The position numbers and the translations under genes are program-made. Below, piece by piece: positions 39,298 to 47,996 of a stretch of 64,000 nucleotides of DNA. The notes under the pieces were generated by a model that ran no database searches, was not told where the DNA came from, and saw only the letters and a list, made by a program, of their open reading frames with translations. Every line of letters starts with the position of its first letter. The first letter of the stretch is position 1. The stretch lies in NCBI RefSeq assembly GCF_013201705.1, contig NZ_CP053837.1:1922001-1986000 (forward strand), written 5' to 3'. The stretch is from Aliarcobacter faecis (lineage in GTDB: Bacteria > Campylobacterota > Campylobacteria > Campylobacterales > Arcobacteraceae).

Positions 39298-40308
39298 TTA
39301 AAATGGAAAATAAACTTTATTTATAAGCTCTTCATATTCAAGTTTTACATCACTATCAATAGTAATTCCACCACCACTTTTATAAAAAAGCTCATCTTCT
39401 ATTTTTTCAATAAATCTTATTAGTACAAAACTTTGGAGATTTTTCCCATCAAAAATTCCAAAAACTCCTGTATAAAATCCTCTATCATAATTTTCAATAT
39501 CTTTTAAAATATCTATTGTTGATTTTTTAGGTGTTCCAGTAATTGATCCCGCAGGAAGAAGGTTTAACATAATATCTCCTAAATTATCTCGCCAATCTTT
39601 ATTTAGTAAATTGTGAGTTAAGCCTATTTTATTAAAAAATTCTACATCTTTTAACTCTCCACTAATTTTTGAACTAGTTTGTAAAAGATTTTTATCTTTT
39701 GTAACTATTTTACTAAAAGTTCTAAACTCTTCTACTTTTATATTTTTTGATACTCTTCCTAAATCATTTCTTAGTAAATCCACAATCATAGTATGTTCAG
39801 CTTTCTCTTTTGGACAATTTAGTAAAACCTCTTTTGCATTTTCTATATTTGAATCAATAGTTCCTTTCATAGGATAAGTATAGATTTTATTATCTATAAT
39901 CTCTACAAATTTTTCAGGACTAAAACATACAAAATCTAAATCATCAATCTTAACTCTTAACTTTAATAGACTATTTGAAGCTATATATATATCATCTAAA
40001 CTAAGATTTGTCTCTATTCTTGTTTGTGATGTAAGGTTAAGCAAATAACTATTTCCAGCTCTTATTTGCTCTTTTACCTTTTCAAATTTTTCTTTATACT
40101 CCAAAAAAGATAGTGGAAATTTTTTAAAAAAATACTCTTTAAGTAAACTATTTCCAAAGCTATTTAACTCATATTTTATATTTTTTGTAAGATTTCTTGA
40201 TTTCTCTATATAAATTTTTTGTAGGTCATAAGATAGCAGAAATAAAAAAGGCTCTTTTGAAGAGCCATATTTATTTAATAAGTTTTTTATATTGTCCAAT
40301 TTATCCAA
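39298..40308 (-). CDS. pabB: aminodeoxychorismate synthase component I
   Basis: 336 residues, chorismate-binding domain only. Motifs: SYLLNLTSQTRIE, YPMKGTID, EHTMIVDLLRNDLGRV, and PAGSITGTPKKST. The N-terminal domain found in longer PabB/TrpE proteins is mostly missing. It makes 4-amino-4-deoxychorismate with a glutaminase subunit not seen here. The start is TTG and overlaps the pyrB stop by 8 bp. Confidence 0.9.
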   Translation of the reverse strand: MDKLDNIKNLLNKYGSSKEPFLFLLSYDLQKIYIEKSRNLTKNIKYELNSFGNSLLKEYFFKKFPLSFLEYKEKFEKVKEQIRAGNSYLLNLTSQTRIETNLSLDDIYIASNSLLKLRVKIDDLDFVCFSPEKFVEIIDNKIYTYPMKGTIDSNIENAKEVLLNCPKEKAEHTMIVDLLRNDLGRVSKNIKVEEFRTFSKIVTKDKNLLQTSSKISGELKDVEFFNKIGLTHNLLNKDWRDNLGDIMLNLLPAGSITGTPKKSTIDILKDIENYDRGFYTGVFGIFDGKNLQSFVLIRFIEKIEDELFYKSGGGITIDSDVKLEYEELINKVYFPF

Positions 40309-41179
40309 GTATCAACTTCTTTAAAATAGCAGCTCTAATAGCAACACCATTTGTAACTTGTTCAAGCACTTTGCATCTAGGATGTTTTAAAACATCATCA
40401 CTTATATCAATATTTCTATTTACTGGACCTGGATGAAGAAGTAAGAAATCTCTACCTTCCATTAATTCAGAAGTTATACAAAAATCTCTAGCATACTCTT
40501 GTAGTGATTCAAAATATGTAATATTATGTCTTTCTAACTGACTTCTTAAACTCATAACTATATCCATATCATCAATAACTTCAGCAATTGTACTAAACTG
40601 TTTAAATTCATCTCCTTCATATTTAAAACAGTCTGGTGCTACAAGATTTACATCAATTCCAAATCTTGGAAGTAATCTTCTATTACTTCCTGCTACTCTT
40701 GAATTTTTAACATCTCCAACAATAGCTATTTTTTTACCTTCTGTTTTTCCACCAAAATATTCATAAATTGTAAATAGGTCTAAAAAAGCTTGTGTAGGAT
40801 GAGAGTGTCTTCCATCTCCTGCATTTATAATAGGGCAATCAACATATCCTATTAAACTCTCAGGTAATCCACACTCACTATGTCTTATAATAATAGCATC
40901 TGGTTTCATAGCATTTATATTTGCAACTGTATCATACATTGTCTCACCTTTTTTTGTAGAAGATGTTCCAACATCAAGATTTACAACCTCAGCTCCTAGC
41001 CTTTTTGCAGCAATTTCAAATGAGCTTCTAGTTCTTGTAGAGTTTTCAAAAAATAAAGTTACAATAATTTTACCTTTTAAAATATCACAAGGTTTAAAAT
41101 CCAAAAAACCTCTAGCATCATTAAAAATATCTAAAATTTCCTCTTTTGTAAAATCAGAAGTTCGTATTAAATGTTGCAT
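40301..41179 (-). CDS. pyrB: aspartate carbamoyltransferase catalytic subunit
   Basis: 292 residues. Carbamoyl-phosphate motif FFENSTRTRSSFE, GDGRHSHPTQAFLDLF, and LLHPGPVNRNIDIS. It makes carbamoyl-aspartate for pyrimidine synthesis. No pyrI gene is adjacent. First of pyrB-pabB-pabC, which overlap or nearly touch. Confidence 0.96.
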   Translation of the reverse strand: MQHLIRTSDFTKEEILDIFNDARGFLDFKPCDILKGKIIVTLFFENSTRTRSSFEIAAKRLGAEVVNLDVGTSSTKKGETMYDTVANINAMKPDAIIIRHSECGLPESLIGYVDCPIINAGDGRHSHPTQAFLDLFTIYEYFGGKTEGKKIAIVGDVKNSRVAGSNRRLLPRFGIDVNLVAPDCFKYEGDEFKQFSTIAEVIDDMDIVMSLRSQLERHNITYFESLQEYARDFCITSELMEGRDFLLLHPGPVNRNIDISDDVLKHPRCKVLEQVTNGVAIRAAILKKLILG

Positions 41180-41275
41180 TTTTTTCCTTTTATTTTAGTT
41201 TTGGATTTTAGCAAAAAGCACTTTAAAAATAAAGTTTTTATATAATCTGTACAAAATTTTTATTTAGGGGATTTT

Positions 41276-43606
41276 ATGAAGCTACAAATTTTAATAATTT
41301 TACTATTCACTCTTTTATTTACAGCTTGTTCAAACAAAGAATTAGATGAAGTAGAGTTTGAAAAAGTACAAAAAAATATCTCATATGAAAAAGATATAAA
41401 ACCAATTCTTGATAATCGTTGTGTCTCTTGTCACTCTTGCTATAACTCACCTTGTCAATTAAAATTAGACTCTTATGAAGGATTGGAACGTGGTAGTTCA
41501 AAGGATGAAGTTTATGCAACAAGACTAAATGCAGCGCAACCAACAAGACTTTTTATAGATGCTTTATCTACAAATGATTGGAGAGCAAAAAACTTCTCTT
41601 CTGTTTTAGATAAAGATTTAGACTCAAATGAATCAATAATGATGCAATTTTTATTTCAAAAAGAGTTAAATCCACAATTAAAAGGAAACTACTCTCCTGA
41701 AACTGATAAATTAACTTGTGTAAAAAATAGAGATGAGCTTGAAAATTATCTAAATGAAAATCCACACAAAGCAATGCCATATGGTTTTCCAGGACTTACT
41801 AAAGAAGAATATAACACTATTATGACTTGGTTAGATAATGGCTCTTTAAATGATACAAAAGAGTCAAAAATCCCAAATTTTGAAGAAAAAGAGATAAAAA
41901 AGTTTGAAGATTTTTTAAATAATCCAGATATAAAACATAAAGTAACAGCAAGATATATTTACGAGCACCTATTTTTAGCTCATATATATTTTTTTGAAAC
42001 AAGTGGTAATTTTTATGAACTAATTCGTTCAACTACTCCAAGTGGAGAAAAACCACAAATAATAGCAACAAGATTTCCTTATGATGAAGTAAAAGAACCT
42101 TTTTATTATAGACTACAAAAAGTAAACTCTACAATAGTTCATAAAACTCATATGGTTTATAAAATAGATGATGAAAAACTAAAATTTTATAATGATATAT
42201 TTATAAAACCCGAATGGGAAGAAGAACCTTATCTTCCTAGCTATAATGAACAAGAAAGCCCAAATGCACTCGAAGTTTTTAAACAAATTCCAGCACTTAG
42301 TCGTTATGAATTTATGTTAAAAGATATCTATTTTATAATAAATACTTTTATAAAAGGTCCTGTTTGCAAAGGTCAAATTGCATTGAATGTAATCCAAGAC
42401 CACTTTTGGGTAGCATTTATGGATCCAAAATATGATTTAAGTGTAATTGATAAAAACTTTTTAAAAAACAACTTTGAAAACTTAAAAATTCCAAATCAAC
42501 TAGGTGAAGACCCTAGCCTTTTTCAAACATTTAAAAATTTAGGAAAAGAGAAAGAGACAAAAGATTATCAAACAAATAGAGCAGCCCTATATAAAAAGCA
42601 TTATAAAGATGGTCTAAAACTAAACTATTTACGAAATAGCCCAAACAATGACTCTATTCTTACAGTTTATAGACATTTTGATTCTGCATCACTTCATAAA
42701 GGAGCTTTAGGAAATATTCCAAAAACTCTTTGGGTTATAGATTTTCCTCTTTTAGAGAGAATTTACTACTCACTTGTTGCTGGATTTGATGTATTTGGAA
42801 ATACAGCTCATCAACTATTAGTACGAACTCATATGGATAGATTAAGAGTAGAAGGAGAAAGTAATTTTTTAGAGTTTCTTCCTCAAAAAAGTAGAATTGA
42901 CTACTTTAATTCATGGTATATTGGTTGGTTAGCAAAATATTTAACAGTTTACACGCCAAGCGAAAATGAAACAGGTATTAAATTTGAAACAAAAGATTAT
43001 AAATTTGAATTTGTAAAAAATCTTTTAGCCTATACAAATACAAAAAAAGATGAAATAAACTTTGTAGAAAAAGATTATGAACCAATTCCTCTAAAACCTT
43101 ATTATAATACAAAAGAAGAGATTCAAGAAGCTTTGAAATCTCTCTCAACTCCAAATGTCTCAAAAGTAATACAACATTTTATAGGAGCTGGAGCAAATAC
43201 TGCAAATATTAGAATTCTTTTAAATAATAAAGAGAATCTAAACTATACACTTGTGGTAAATAGATGGCATAAAAATATAGCTTTGATGTTTGATGAAAAA
43301 TCAAGACTTGACCCAACAAAAGATGATATAGATTTTATAGAAGGGTTTATTGGCTCATATCCAAATATCTTTGTATATGTAAATCAAGATGATTTAAATG
43401 ACTTTTTTGATTTGATACAAAACTATGAAAATACACCAATATATAATAAAAAATTTTTAAAATATACTATAAATCGTGCAAATCCAAACTTTTGGCAAGC
43501 CTTTGACTACTTTAATAAAGAGTTTCAAGAATCAAATCCTCTAGAATATGGTATTTTAGATTTAAATAAATACTATGAAAAAGTTATTTTAGAAACTGGG
43601 TTTTAA
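41276..43606 (+). CDS. cti: fatty acid cis/trans isomerase, haem-containing lipoprotein
   Basis: 776 residues. Signal peptide with lipobox LFTAC (Cys ~18), then a c-type haem site CVSCH near residue 50, followed by the long Cti domain (LNAAQPTRLFIDAL, GLTKEEYNTIMTWLDNGS, PVCKGQIALNVIQDHFWVAF). In Pseudomonas and Vibrio the enzyme turns cis- into trans-unsaturated fatty acids in existing membranes under stress. The typical extra cysteines follow the haem site (HSCYNSPC). AGGGGA precedes the ATG. Monocistronic, with its own terminator. Confidence 0.9.
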   Translation: MKLQILIILLFTLLFTACSNKELDEVEFEKVQKNISYEKDIKPILDNRCVSCHSCYNSPCQLKLDSYEGLERGSSKDEVYATRLNAAQPTRLFIDALSTNDWRAKNFSSVLDKDLDSNESIMMQFLFQKELNPQLKGNYSPETDKLTCVKNRDELENYLNENPHKAMPYGFPGLTKEEYNTIMTWLDNGSLNDTKESKIPNFEEKEIKKFEDFLNNPDIKHKVTARYIYEHLFLAHIYFFETSGNFYELIRSTTPSGEKPQIIATRFPYDEVKEPFYYRLQKVNSTIVHKTHMVYKIDDEKLKFYNDIFIKPEWEEEPYLPSYNEQESPNALEVFKQIPALSRYEFMLKDIYFIINTFIKGPVCKGQIALNVIQDHFWVAFMDPKYDLSVIDKNFLKNNFENLKIPNQLGEDPSLFQTFKNLGKEKETKDYQTNRAALYKKHYKDGLKLNYLRNSPNNDSILTVYRHFDSASLHKGALGNIPKTLWVIDFPLLERIYYSLVAGFDVFGNTAHQLLVRTHMDRLRVEGESNFLEFLPQKSRIDYFNSWYIGWLAKYLTVYTPSENETGIKFETKDYKFEFVKNLLAYTNTKKDEINFVEKDYEPIPLKPYYNTKEEIQEALKSLSTPNVSKVIQHFIGAGANTANIRILLNNKENLNYTLVVNRWHKNIALMFDEKSRLDPTKDDIDFIEGFIGSYPNIFVYVNQDDLNDFFDLIQNYENTPIYNKKFLKYTINRANPNFWQAFDYFNKEFQESNPLEYGILDLNKYYEKVILETGF

Positions 43607-43615
43607 CCCAGTTTT
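43593..43615 (+). terminator. terminator after cti
   Basis: Inverted repeat AAACTGGGTT / AACCCAGTTTT overlapping the cti stop, with a short T tract. Confidence 0.65.
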
Positions 43616-43687
43616 AACTACTAATCTTTCATCTTCATAATATTAATAAAAAAACTTTCTTGAGCTAATATTTGAAAGTAGGCTTAA

Positions 43688-43709
43688 ATTAACCGAAAAT
43701 TAACCGAAA
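43688..43709. repeat. 11-bp tandem repeat upstream of the porin gene
   Basis: ATTAACCGAAA occurs twice in direct succession, about 40 bp upstream of a TATAAAAT box at 43745-43752 that may serve the porin. Such repeats upstream of a promoter can be paired binding sites. Confidence 0.6.
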
Positions 43710-43798
43710 ATAATTGATTTTAAGAAAACTTTAATTTCTTCTCATATAAAATGCCTGCAACGGTGGACCAAATAATTATACATTTTGGTTAATCGATT

Positions 43799-43820
43799 AA
43801 AATTTCGAAATTTTAGGAGA
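43799..43820 (+). promoter_or_regulatory. palindrome and ribosome site of the porin leader
   Basis: AAAATTTCGAAATTTT (43799-43814) is a perfect palindrome directly before AGGAGA. If transcribed from 43757 or so, the leader is ~70 nt and could fold next to the ribosome site. Confidence 0.4.
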
Positions 43821-43826
43821 AAACCC

Positions 43827-45047
43827 ATGAGAAAAATCTCAAAACTTAGTTTAGTAGCAGCTGTTGCAGTTGCTGGATTTAGTACAGCTAATGCTCAACC
43901 ATTAGAAGAAGCAATCAAAAACGTAGAAGTATCTGGATCAGTAGTTTACAGATATGACAATTTCCACAATGATAACAAATATAGTCAAACTGGAAATACA
44001 GATTCTGGGAAAAATAACTATAAAGTTGGATTAAACCTATCTTCAAAAGTAAATGATTATGTTAAATTTAACTCAAGATTTTTAGTAGCGGGAGCTGATT
44101 CAGGTTTTGCTGGATTAGATGCTAAAACTGATTCAGATTCAAATGTTGAAACTACATTATCAAACGCATACTTTGGTTTAACAGCTATTCCAAATACTGT
44201 TGTAAATGTTGGTAAACAAGGTTTAGCTACTCCATATACAGTTGCAGTTGATATCAATGGAAATGAACAAAATGGTACTGGGGTTTTAGCTCTTACAACT
44301 GTTGATGTAGTAACTTTAGGTGCTGGGGCATTTAACCAAACTAATTTAGATAAAACTAATGATATAAATGCTTTTAATGGAGATAAGGGTTCTACTTTAG
44401 GATTAACTGGAAATGAAAATCTTTATGTGGCTACTGTTCAAGGTAATTTAGATTTCGTTAAATTAGAAGCTTGGTACTTAGGTTTAGAAGATACATTTAA
44501 CTCTTACACTTTAGCAGCTACTGGAAATATTGATTTAGCACAAGATGCAAAAATCGGTTTAGAAGCTAGATATGTAAATTTAAAATTAGATAGCAAATTT
44601 GTTCCTGGAGCAAGTTCTGATGATAGAAAAAATGATATGTTTAGACTTGCGGCAGATGGTAAATTCTCTATCGTTAATGCTAGACTTGCATATACTCAAA
44701 CAGGAAAACATGGTGGTTTAACTGCAGTTGATCAAGATGCGAAAAATACATCTTTAGGATGGGCATTATCTTCTAATAATGTTGATAAAGCTAAATATTG
44801 GCAAGCAGCTTTAGGTGCAGATATTTTAGATAACTTAAACTTTACAGTTAACTATGGTAATTTAAAATCTAAAGAAAACTATGATAATATAAAACAACAA
44901 GAAGTTTATGGACAATTAACATATAAAATGTCTAAAAACTTCACTACATATTTAAGATATGGTAATGTTGAAGAAAAAGAATATTCAACTGGTGATAAAA
45001 CTATTAGCCAAGATAGAGGAAGAGTTCAAGTTGCTTATACATTCTAA
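43827..45047 (+). CDS. outer-membrane porin (major outer-membrane-protein type)
   Basis: 406 residues from the ATG at 43827, which has AGGAGA 6 nt upstream and begins a clean signal peptide (MRKISKLSLVAAVAVAGFST, cut after ANA). An upstream in-frame TTG was rejected. The mature protein alternates hydrophobic and polar residues, rich in Asn, Gly, Asp and Leu, and ends in Phe (VQVAYTF), as beta-barrel porins do. It fits the Campylobacterota porin family. Probably a highly expressed general porin; substrates unknown. A strong terminator follows. Confidence 0.88.
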   Translation: MRKISKLSLVAAVAVAGFSTANAQPLEEAIKNVEVSGSVVYRYDNFHNDNKYSQTGNTDSGKNNYKVGLNLSSKVNDYVKFNSRFLVAGADSGFAGLDAKTDSDSNVETTLSNAYFGLTAIPNTVVNVGKQGLATPYTVAVDINGNEQNGTGVLALTTVDVVTLGAGAFNQTNLDKTNDINAFNGDKGSTLGLTGNENLYVATVQGNLDFVKLEAWYLGLEDTFNSYTLAATGNIDLAQDAKIGLEARYVNLKLDSKFVPGASSDDRKNDMFRLAADGKFSIVNARLAYTQTGKHGGLTAVDQDAKNTSLGWALSSNNVDKAKYWQAALGADILDNLNFTVNYGNLKSKENYDNIKQQEVYGQLTYKMSKNFTTYLRYGNVEEKEYSTGDKTISQDRGRVQVAYTF

Positions 45048-45078
45048 TTTTTTTAGAATATAAAAACTTTCTTTCAAA

Positions 45079-45108
45079 AGGTTGGGCTTTCGCTCAACCT
45101 TTTTTTTT
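45079..45108 (+). terminator. porin terminator
   Basis: Stem AGGTTGGGC (45079-45087) and GCTCAACCT (45092-45100) with one wobble, loop TTTC, then eight T. Confidence 0.85.
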
Positions 45109-45201
45109 ACTATTATTTAAGCAAAGTATTCAGTTTTTGATATCCCCTTTTTTTCCATAATTTATGTTATAATCAAAAAATAAACTTTATAAAGGATAAT
45201 T

Positions 45202-45402
45202 ATGCATACAATTAAGCTAAAAGTTCATGATGATATTTATAACCATATAATATTTTTATTAAAAAGTTTAGATAAGAAAAAAATTGAAATTATAGAAGAT
45301 AAGACTAAACATAATATAAATGATAATTTTAATTTTTCAGAATTTGATATAAACTCTTTTAAAGAGATAAAAAATCCTTTAGAATGGCAACAAGATATTT
45401 AA
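45202..45402 (+). CDS. VapB-like antitoxin remnant, probably truncated at the C-terminus
   Basis: 66 residues. N-terminal strand-helix (MHTIKLKVHDDIYNHIIFLL) and a C-terminal toxin-binding segment (FKEIKNPLEWQQDI) of a kind common in small antitoxins. The following toxin ORF has lost its N-terminus and its frame starts inside this gene, so one deletion seems to have removed the antitoxin end and the toxin start. AAAGGAT is upstream of the ATG. Confidence 0.6.
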   Translation: MHTIKLKVHDDIYNHIIFLLKSLDKKKIEIIEDKTKHNINDNFNFSEFDINSFKEIKNPLEWQQDI

Positions 45403-45677
45403 TATCTATTATCACAGAAATAGAGTTATTATCATATAGTAAATTACTAAAAAATGATGAACAAAATTTAAAAAAGCTATTTTAAAAATTTGAAATAATA
45501 AATATCTCACAAAATATAAAAGAAAAAACTATAAATATTAGAAAAGAGTTCAACTTTAAACTACCTGATAGCTTAATAATTGCTAGTGCTTTAGAGAATA
45601 ATACAATTTTAGTAACATCAGATAAACAGCTTCTATAATCAAATATTACAAATATTATTGATTATAAAGATTTATAA
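45384..45677 (+). pseudogene. decayed PIN-domain (VapC-like) toxin
   Basis: The frame reads ISIITEIELLSYSKLL, then a stop, then a PIN-domain middle and end (PDSLIIASALENN, ILVTSDKQLL), another stop, and IIDYKDL. The N-terminal strand with the first catalytic Asp is missing, and there are two in-frame stops (about 45482 and 45638). So the ribonuclease is inactive by sequence. Its antitoxin survives in part. Confidence 0.75.
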
Positions 45678-45753
45678 TTTATTTTCTGAACAAGGACTTT
45701 AGCCTTTACTTTCTTTTTATTGATGGGACTAAAGTCCACTTCCAGAGATTTAA

Positions 45754-46848
45754 TTAAACTTTTTTAGCTAAAAGTCTTCTAATATTTTCAGCTTGTTCTT
45801 TTGCTTTTGCTTCTCTTTCTTCTCTCATAGCTCGTAAATTATCAAGAGTTTCTTGTTTCTCTTTATCTAAATTCGCTCTTATTTGAATAGCTTTTCTATT
45901 ATTCGAAAGTCCACAAATAGCAGAAAATTTCTCTTTCTTATTTATATATATTGTAGATGATGATGATGTTGCATTTTTTGAAAAAACTATTACATCATTC
46001 TCTTTTAGATTTAAAATCTCTCTTGCGCTAAGCTCTGTTTCAGCCATAATAGCTTCAACTTCCATTTTTGCTCCAGCAATTAAAGTTTTTATATCTCTTT
46101 TTCTACTAGATTTCCTACTACTATTCTCTGTAAATACTTTTTCAACAACTTTATCTAGCAAAGATTCAAAATATGAAACAGGATAACAAATAGAAAAAAA
46201 TCCAGAATCTTCATCTATAGTTATCTCCAAAACTACAAGTAAAACAACTTCATGATCTGAAACTATTTGAATAGCATTTGCATTTGTATCTTTCGACTCA
46301 ATTTTAAAATTTAAACTTGTAACTTCTCCCCATGTTTTATGCATAATCCTAATAAACATTTTATAAAAATGCTCTAAAATCTCAACTTCTATCTCTGTTA
46401 ATTCCCTATCTATATTATCAGAAGTATTTACAGCTCCACTTCCAAGTAAATCAGCAATTATTTTATGTGAAATTCCTGGATTACACTCTACAACCAATCT
46501 TCCATCAAGTGGTTTAAATGATAATGTATTTAGTGATGTAACTTGTGGAATAGATAATAAAAACTCTCCATAAGTCATCTGCTCTATTGAAGTAAGCTTT
46601 ACATCAACAAGTTTTCTAAGCATAGAAGATAGCTCATTTATAAAATCTCTTAGCATTTTATCATGCATAGTAGAAAATGCTTTTAATTGTTCAGGAGTAA
46701 TTCTATTTGGTTTTTTAAAATCATAAATAGAGTAATTTTTCTCTTTTGATACAACCTTATCTAAAGGGCTTGAGCCATCAAAATCTTCACCCTGCTCTGC
46801 TATATCTAAAAGAGCATCTATCTCATCTTGACTTAAGAATTCAGCCAT
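45754..46848 (-). CDS. fliM: flagellar motor switch protein FliM
   Basis: 364 residues. N-terminal CheY-binding motif (LSQDEIDALLD, residues 5-15), the middle domain (RITPEQLKAFSTMHDKMLRDF), and the C-terminal SPOA domain (LNLKENDVIVFSK). It forms the C-ring that reverses the motor. It follows flgI by 1 nt on the minus strand. Confidence 0.96.
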   Translation of the reverse strand: MAEFLSQDEIDALLDIAEQGEDFDGSSPLDKVVSKEKNYSIYDFKKPNRITPEQLKAFSTMHDKMLRDFINELSSMLRKLVDVKLTSIEQMTYGEFLLSIPQVTSLNTLSFKPLDGRLVVECNPGISHKIIADLLGSGAVNTSDNIDRELTEIEVEILEHFYKMFIRIMHKTWGEVTSLNFKIESKDTNANAIQIVSDHEVVLLVVLEITIDEDSGFFSICYPVSYFESLLDKVVEKVFTENSSRKSSRKRDIKTLIAGAKMEVEAIMAETELSAREILNLKENDVIVFSKNATSSSSTIYINKKEKFSAICGLSNNRKAIQIRANLDKEKQETLDNLRAMREEREAKAKEQAENIRRLLAKKV

Positions 46849-46849
46849 T

Positions 46850-47899
46850 TTACCCTCTTACTTCTATTTCAACATCAATTGCACCCATCTCTTTTAAAAG
46901 CTTCAAAGTATCAATAATCTCACTCATTGGAAGTTTCATAACCTTCATAGATCGTACTAAATCAGAGACCGTAGGATTGCTTTTTGTATTTATCATCGCA
47001 TTATCAATATTTACAATTGCCTTATCAGCTATTTTAACATCGTCTCCTATATTCATTCCAGGATTTTTTCTCATATCATCCCACTCTTCAGGTTTAAGAG
47101 GAGTTTTACTAATTCTTATTGTAAAACTTCCTCTTGCTATTGTAACTGGATCTATTACAACATCTCCACCTGTAATAACTGATTCTCTATTTATATCAAT
47201 AATAAGTTTTTTCTTAAATGTTGAATCAAGTTCAATATTTTGAACCATTGCAATAAATTTTACAATATTTATATTTGCTGGTTTTTCAACTTCAATGGTT
47301 CTTGTATCTACAGCAGTTGCAAGTTTTTTTCCAAATTTTTCATTTATTTTTGTCTCTATTAAATCCGCATTTGTAGCAGAACTTTTTAACAAACTTAATT
47401 GAATCGATTTTTCGTTTTGGAAATCATACTCTATCTCATTTTCAACAGTTGCTCCATCATAAATAAAACCTGTTGTTTTATTTGCTTCATTTGCTACTAT
47501 TGTTCCTTGTGCAAGAGCATATACATTTCCATCTACACCTTTTAATTGAGTTATTAAAAGTTCTCCATTATCAATAGATTTTGCATCTCCAATAGTTGAA
47601 ACTTTTACTTTTATCTTATCACCTTGTCTTGAAAAGGCTGGTAAATCAGCAGTTACCATTACAGCTGCAATATTTTTTGAATTTATTGAACCTGCTGGAA
47701 TTTTTATATATGAGTTTCTTAAAAGATTTTGTAAACTTTGCATTGTAAACTTAGATTTATCACCTGTTCCTGCAAGACCAACTATAAGTCCATAACCTAT
47801 TAGCTGATTATCTCGTATCCCTATAACATTTGAAATATCTTTGATAGTTTGAGAAAAAAGGCTTGAAATAAAAAATATAACTATAAAAAAATATCTCAA
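46850..47899 (-). CDS. flgI: flagellar P-ring protein FlgI
   Basis: 349 residues. Signal peptide (MRYFFIVIFFISSLFS), then the conserved start IKDISNVIGIRDNQLIGYGL and GLAGTGDKSKFTMQSL; C-terminal LLKEMGAIDVEIEVRG. It forms the periplasmic bushing around the flagellar rod. The start lies 65 bp from the divergent acidic-protein gene. It heads flgI-fliM. Confidence 0.96.
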   Translation of the reverse strand: MRYFFIVIFFISSLFSQTIKDISNVIGIRDNQLIGYGLIVGLAGTGDKSKFTMQSLQNLLRNSYIKIPAGSINSKNIAAVMVTADLPAFSRQGDKIKVKVSTIGDAKSIDNGELLITQLKGVDGNVYALAQGTIVANEANKTTGFIYDGATVENEIEYDFQNEKSIQLSLLKSSATNADLIETKINEKFGKKLATAVDTRTIEVEKPANINIVKFIAMVQNIELDSTFKKKLIIDINRESVITGGDVVIDPVTIARGSFTIRISKTPLKPEEWDDMRKNPGMNIGDDVKIADKAIVNIDNAMINTKSNPTVSDLVRSMKVMKLPMSEIIDTLKLLKEMGAIDVEIEVRG

Positions 47900-47955
47900 T
47901 ATTTATCTCCAAAATAGAATAATTTTCATTTTATCAAAAATTTAATAAAAAAAGG

Positions 47956-47961
47956 TATAAT
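47956..47961 (+). promoter_or_regulatory. -10 box for the rightward flagellar operon
   Basis: TATAAT. Transcription would begin near 47968, beyond the ATG at 47964, which supports the TTG at 47997 as the true start of the next gene. Confidence 0.5.
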
Positions 47962-47996
47962 CTATGCTATTAAACTATATTTGTAGGGCAAGAATA

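Noticed and set aside
43785-43826. Earlier TTG start for the porin
   Set aside because: It would put 14 extra residues before a clean signal peptide and include the ribosome site AGGAGA in the coding sequence.
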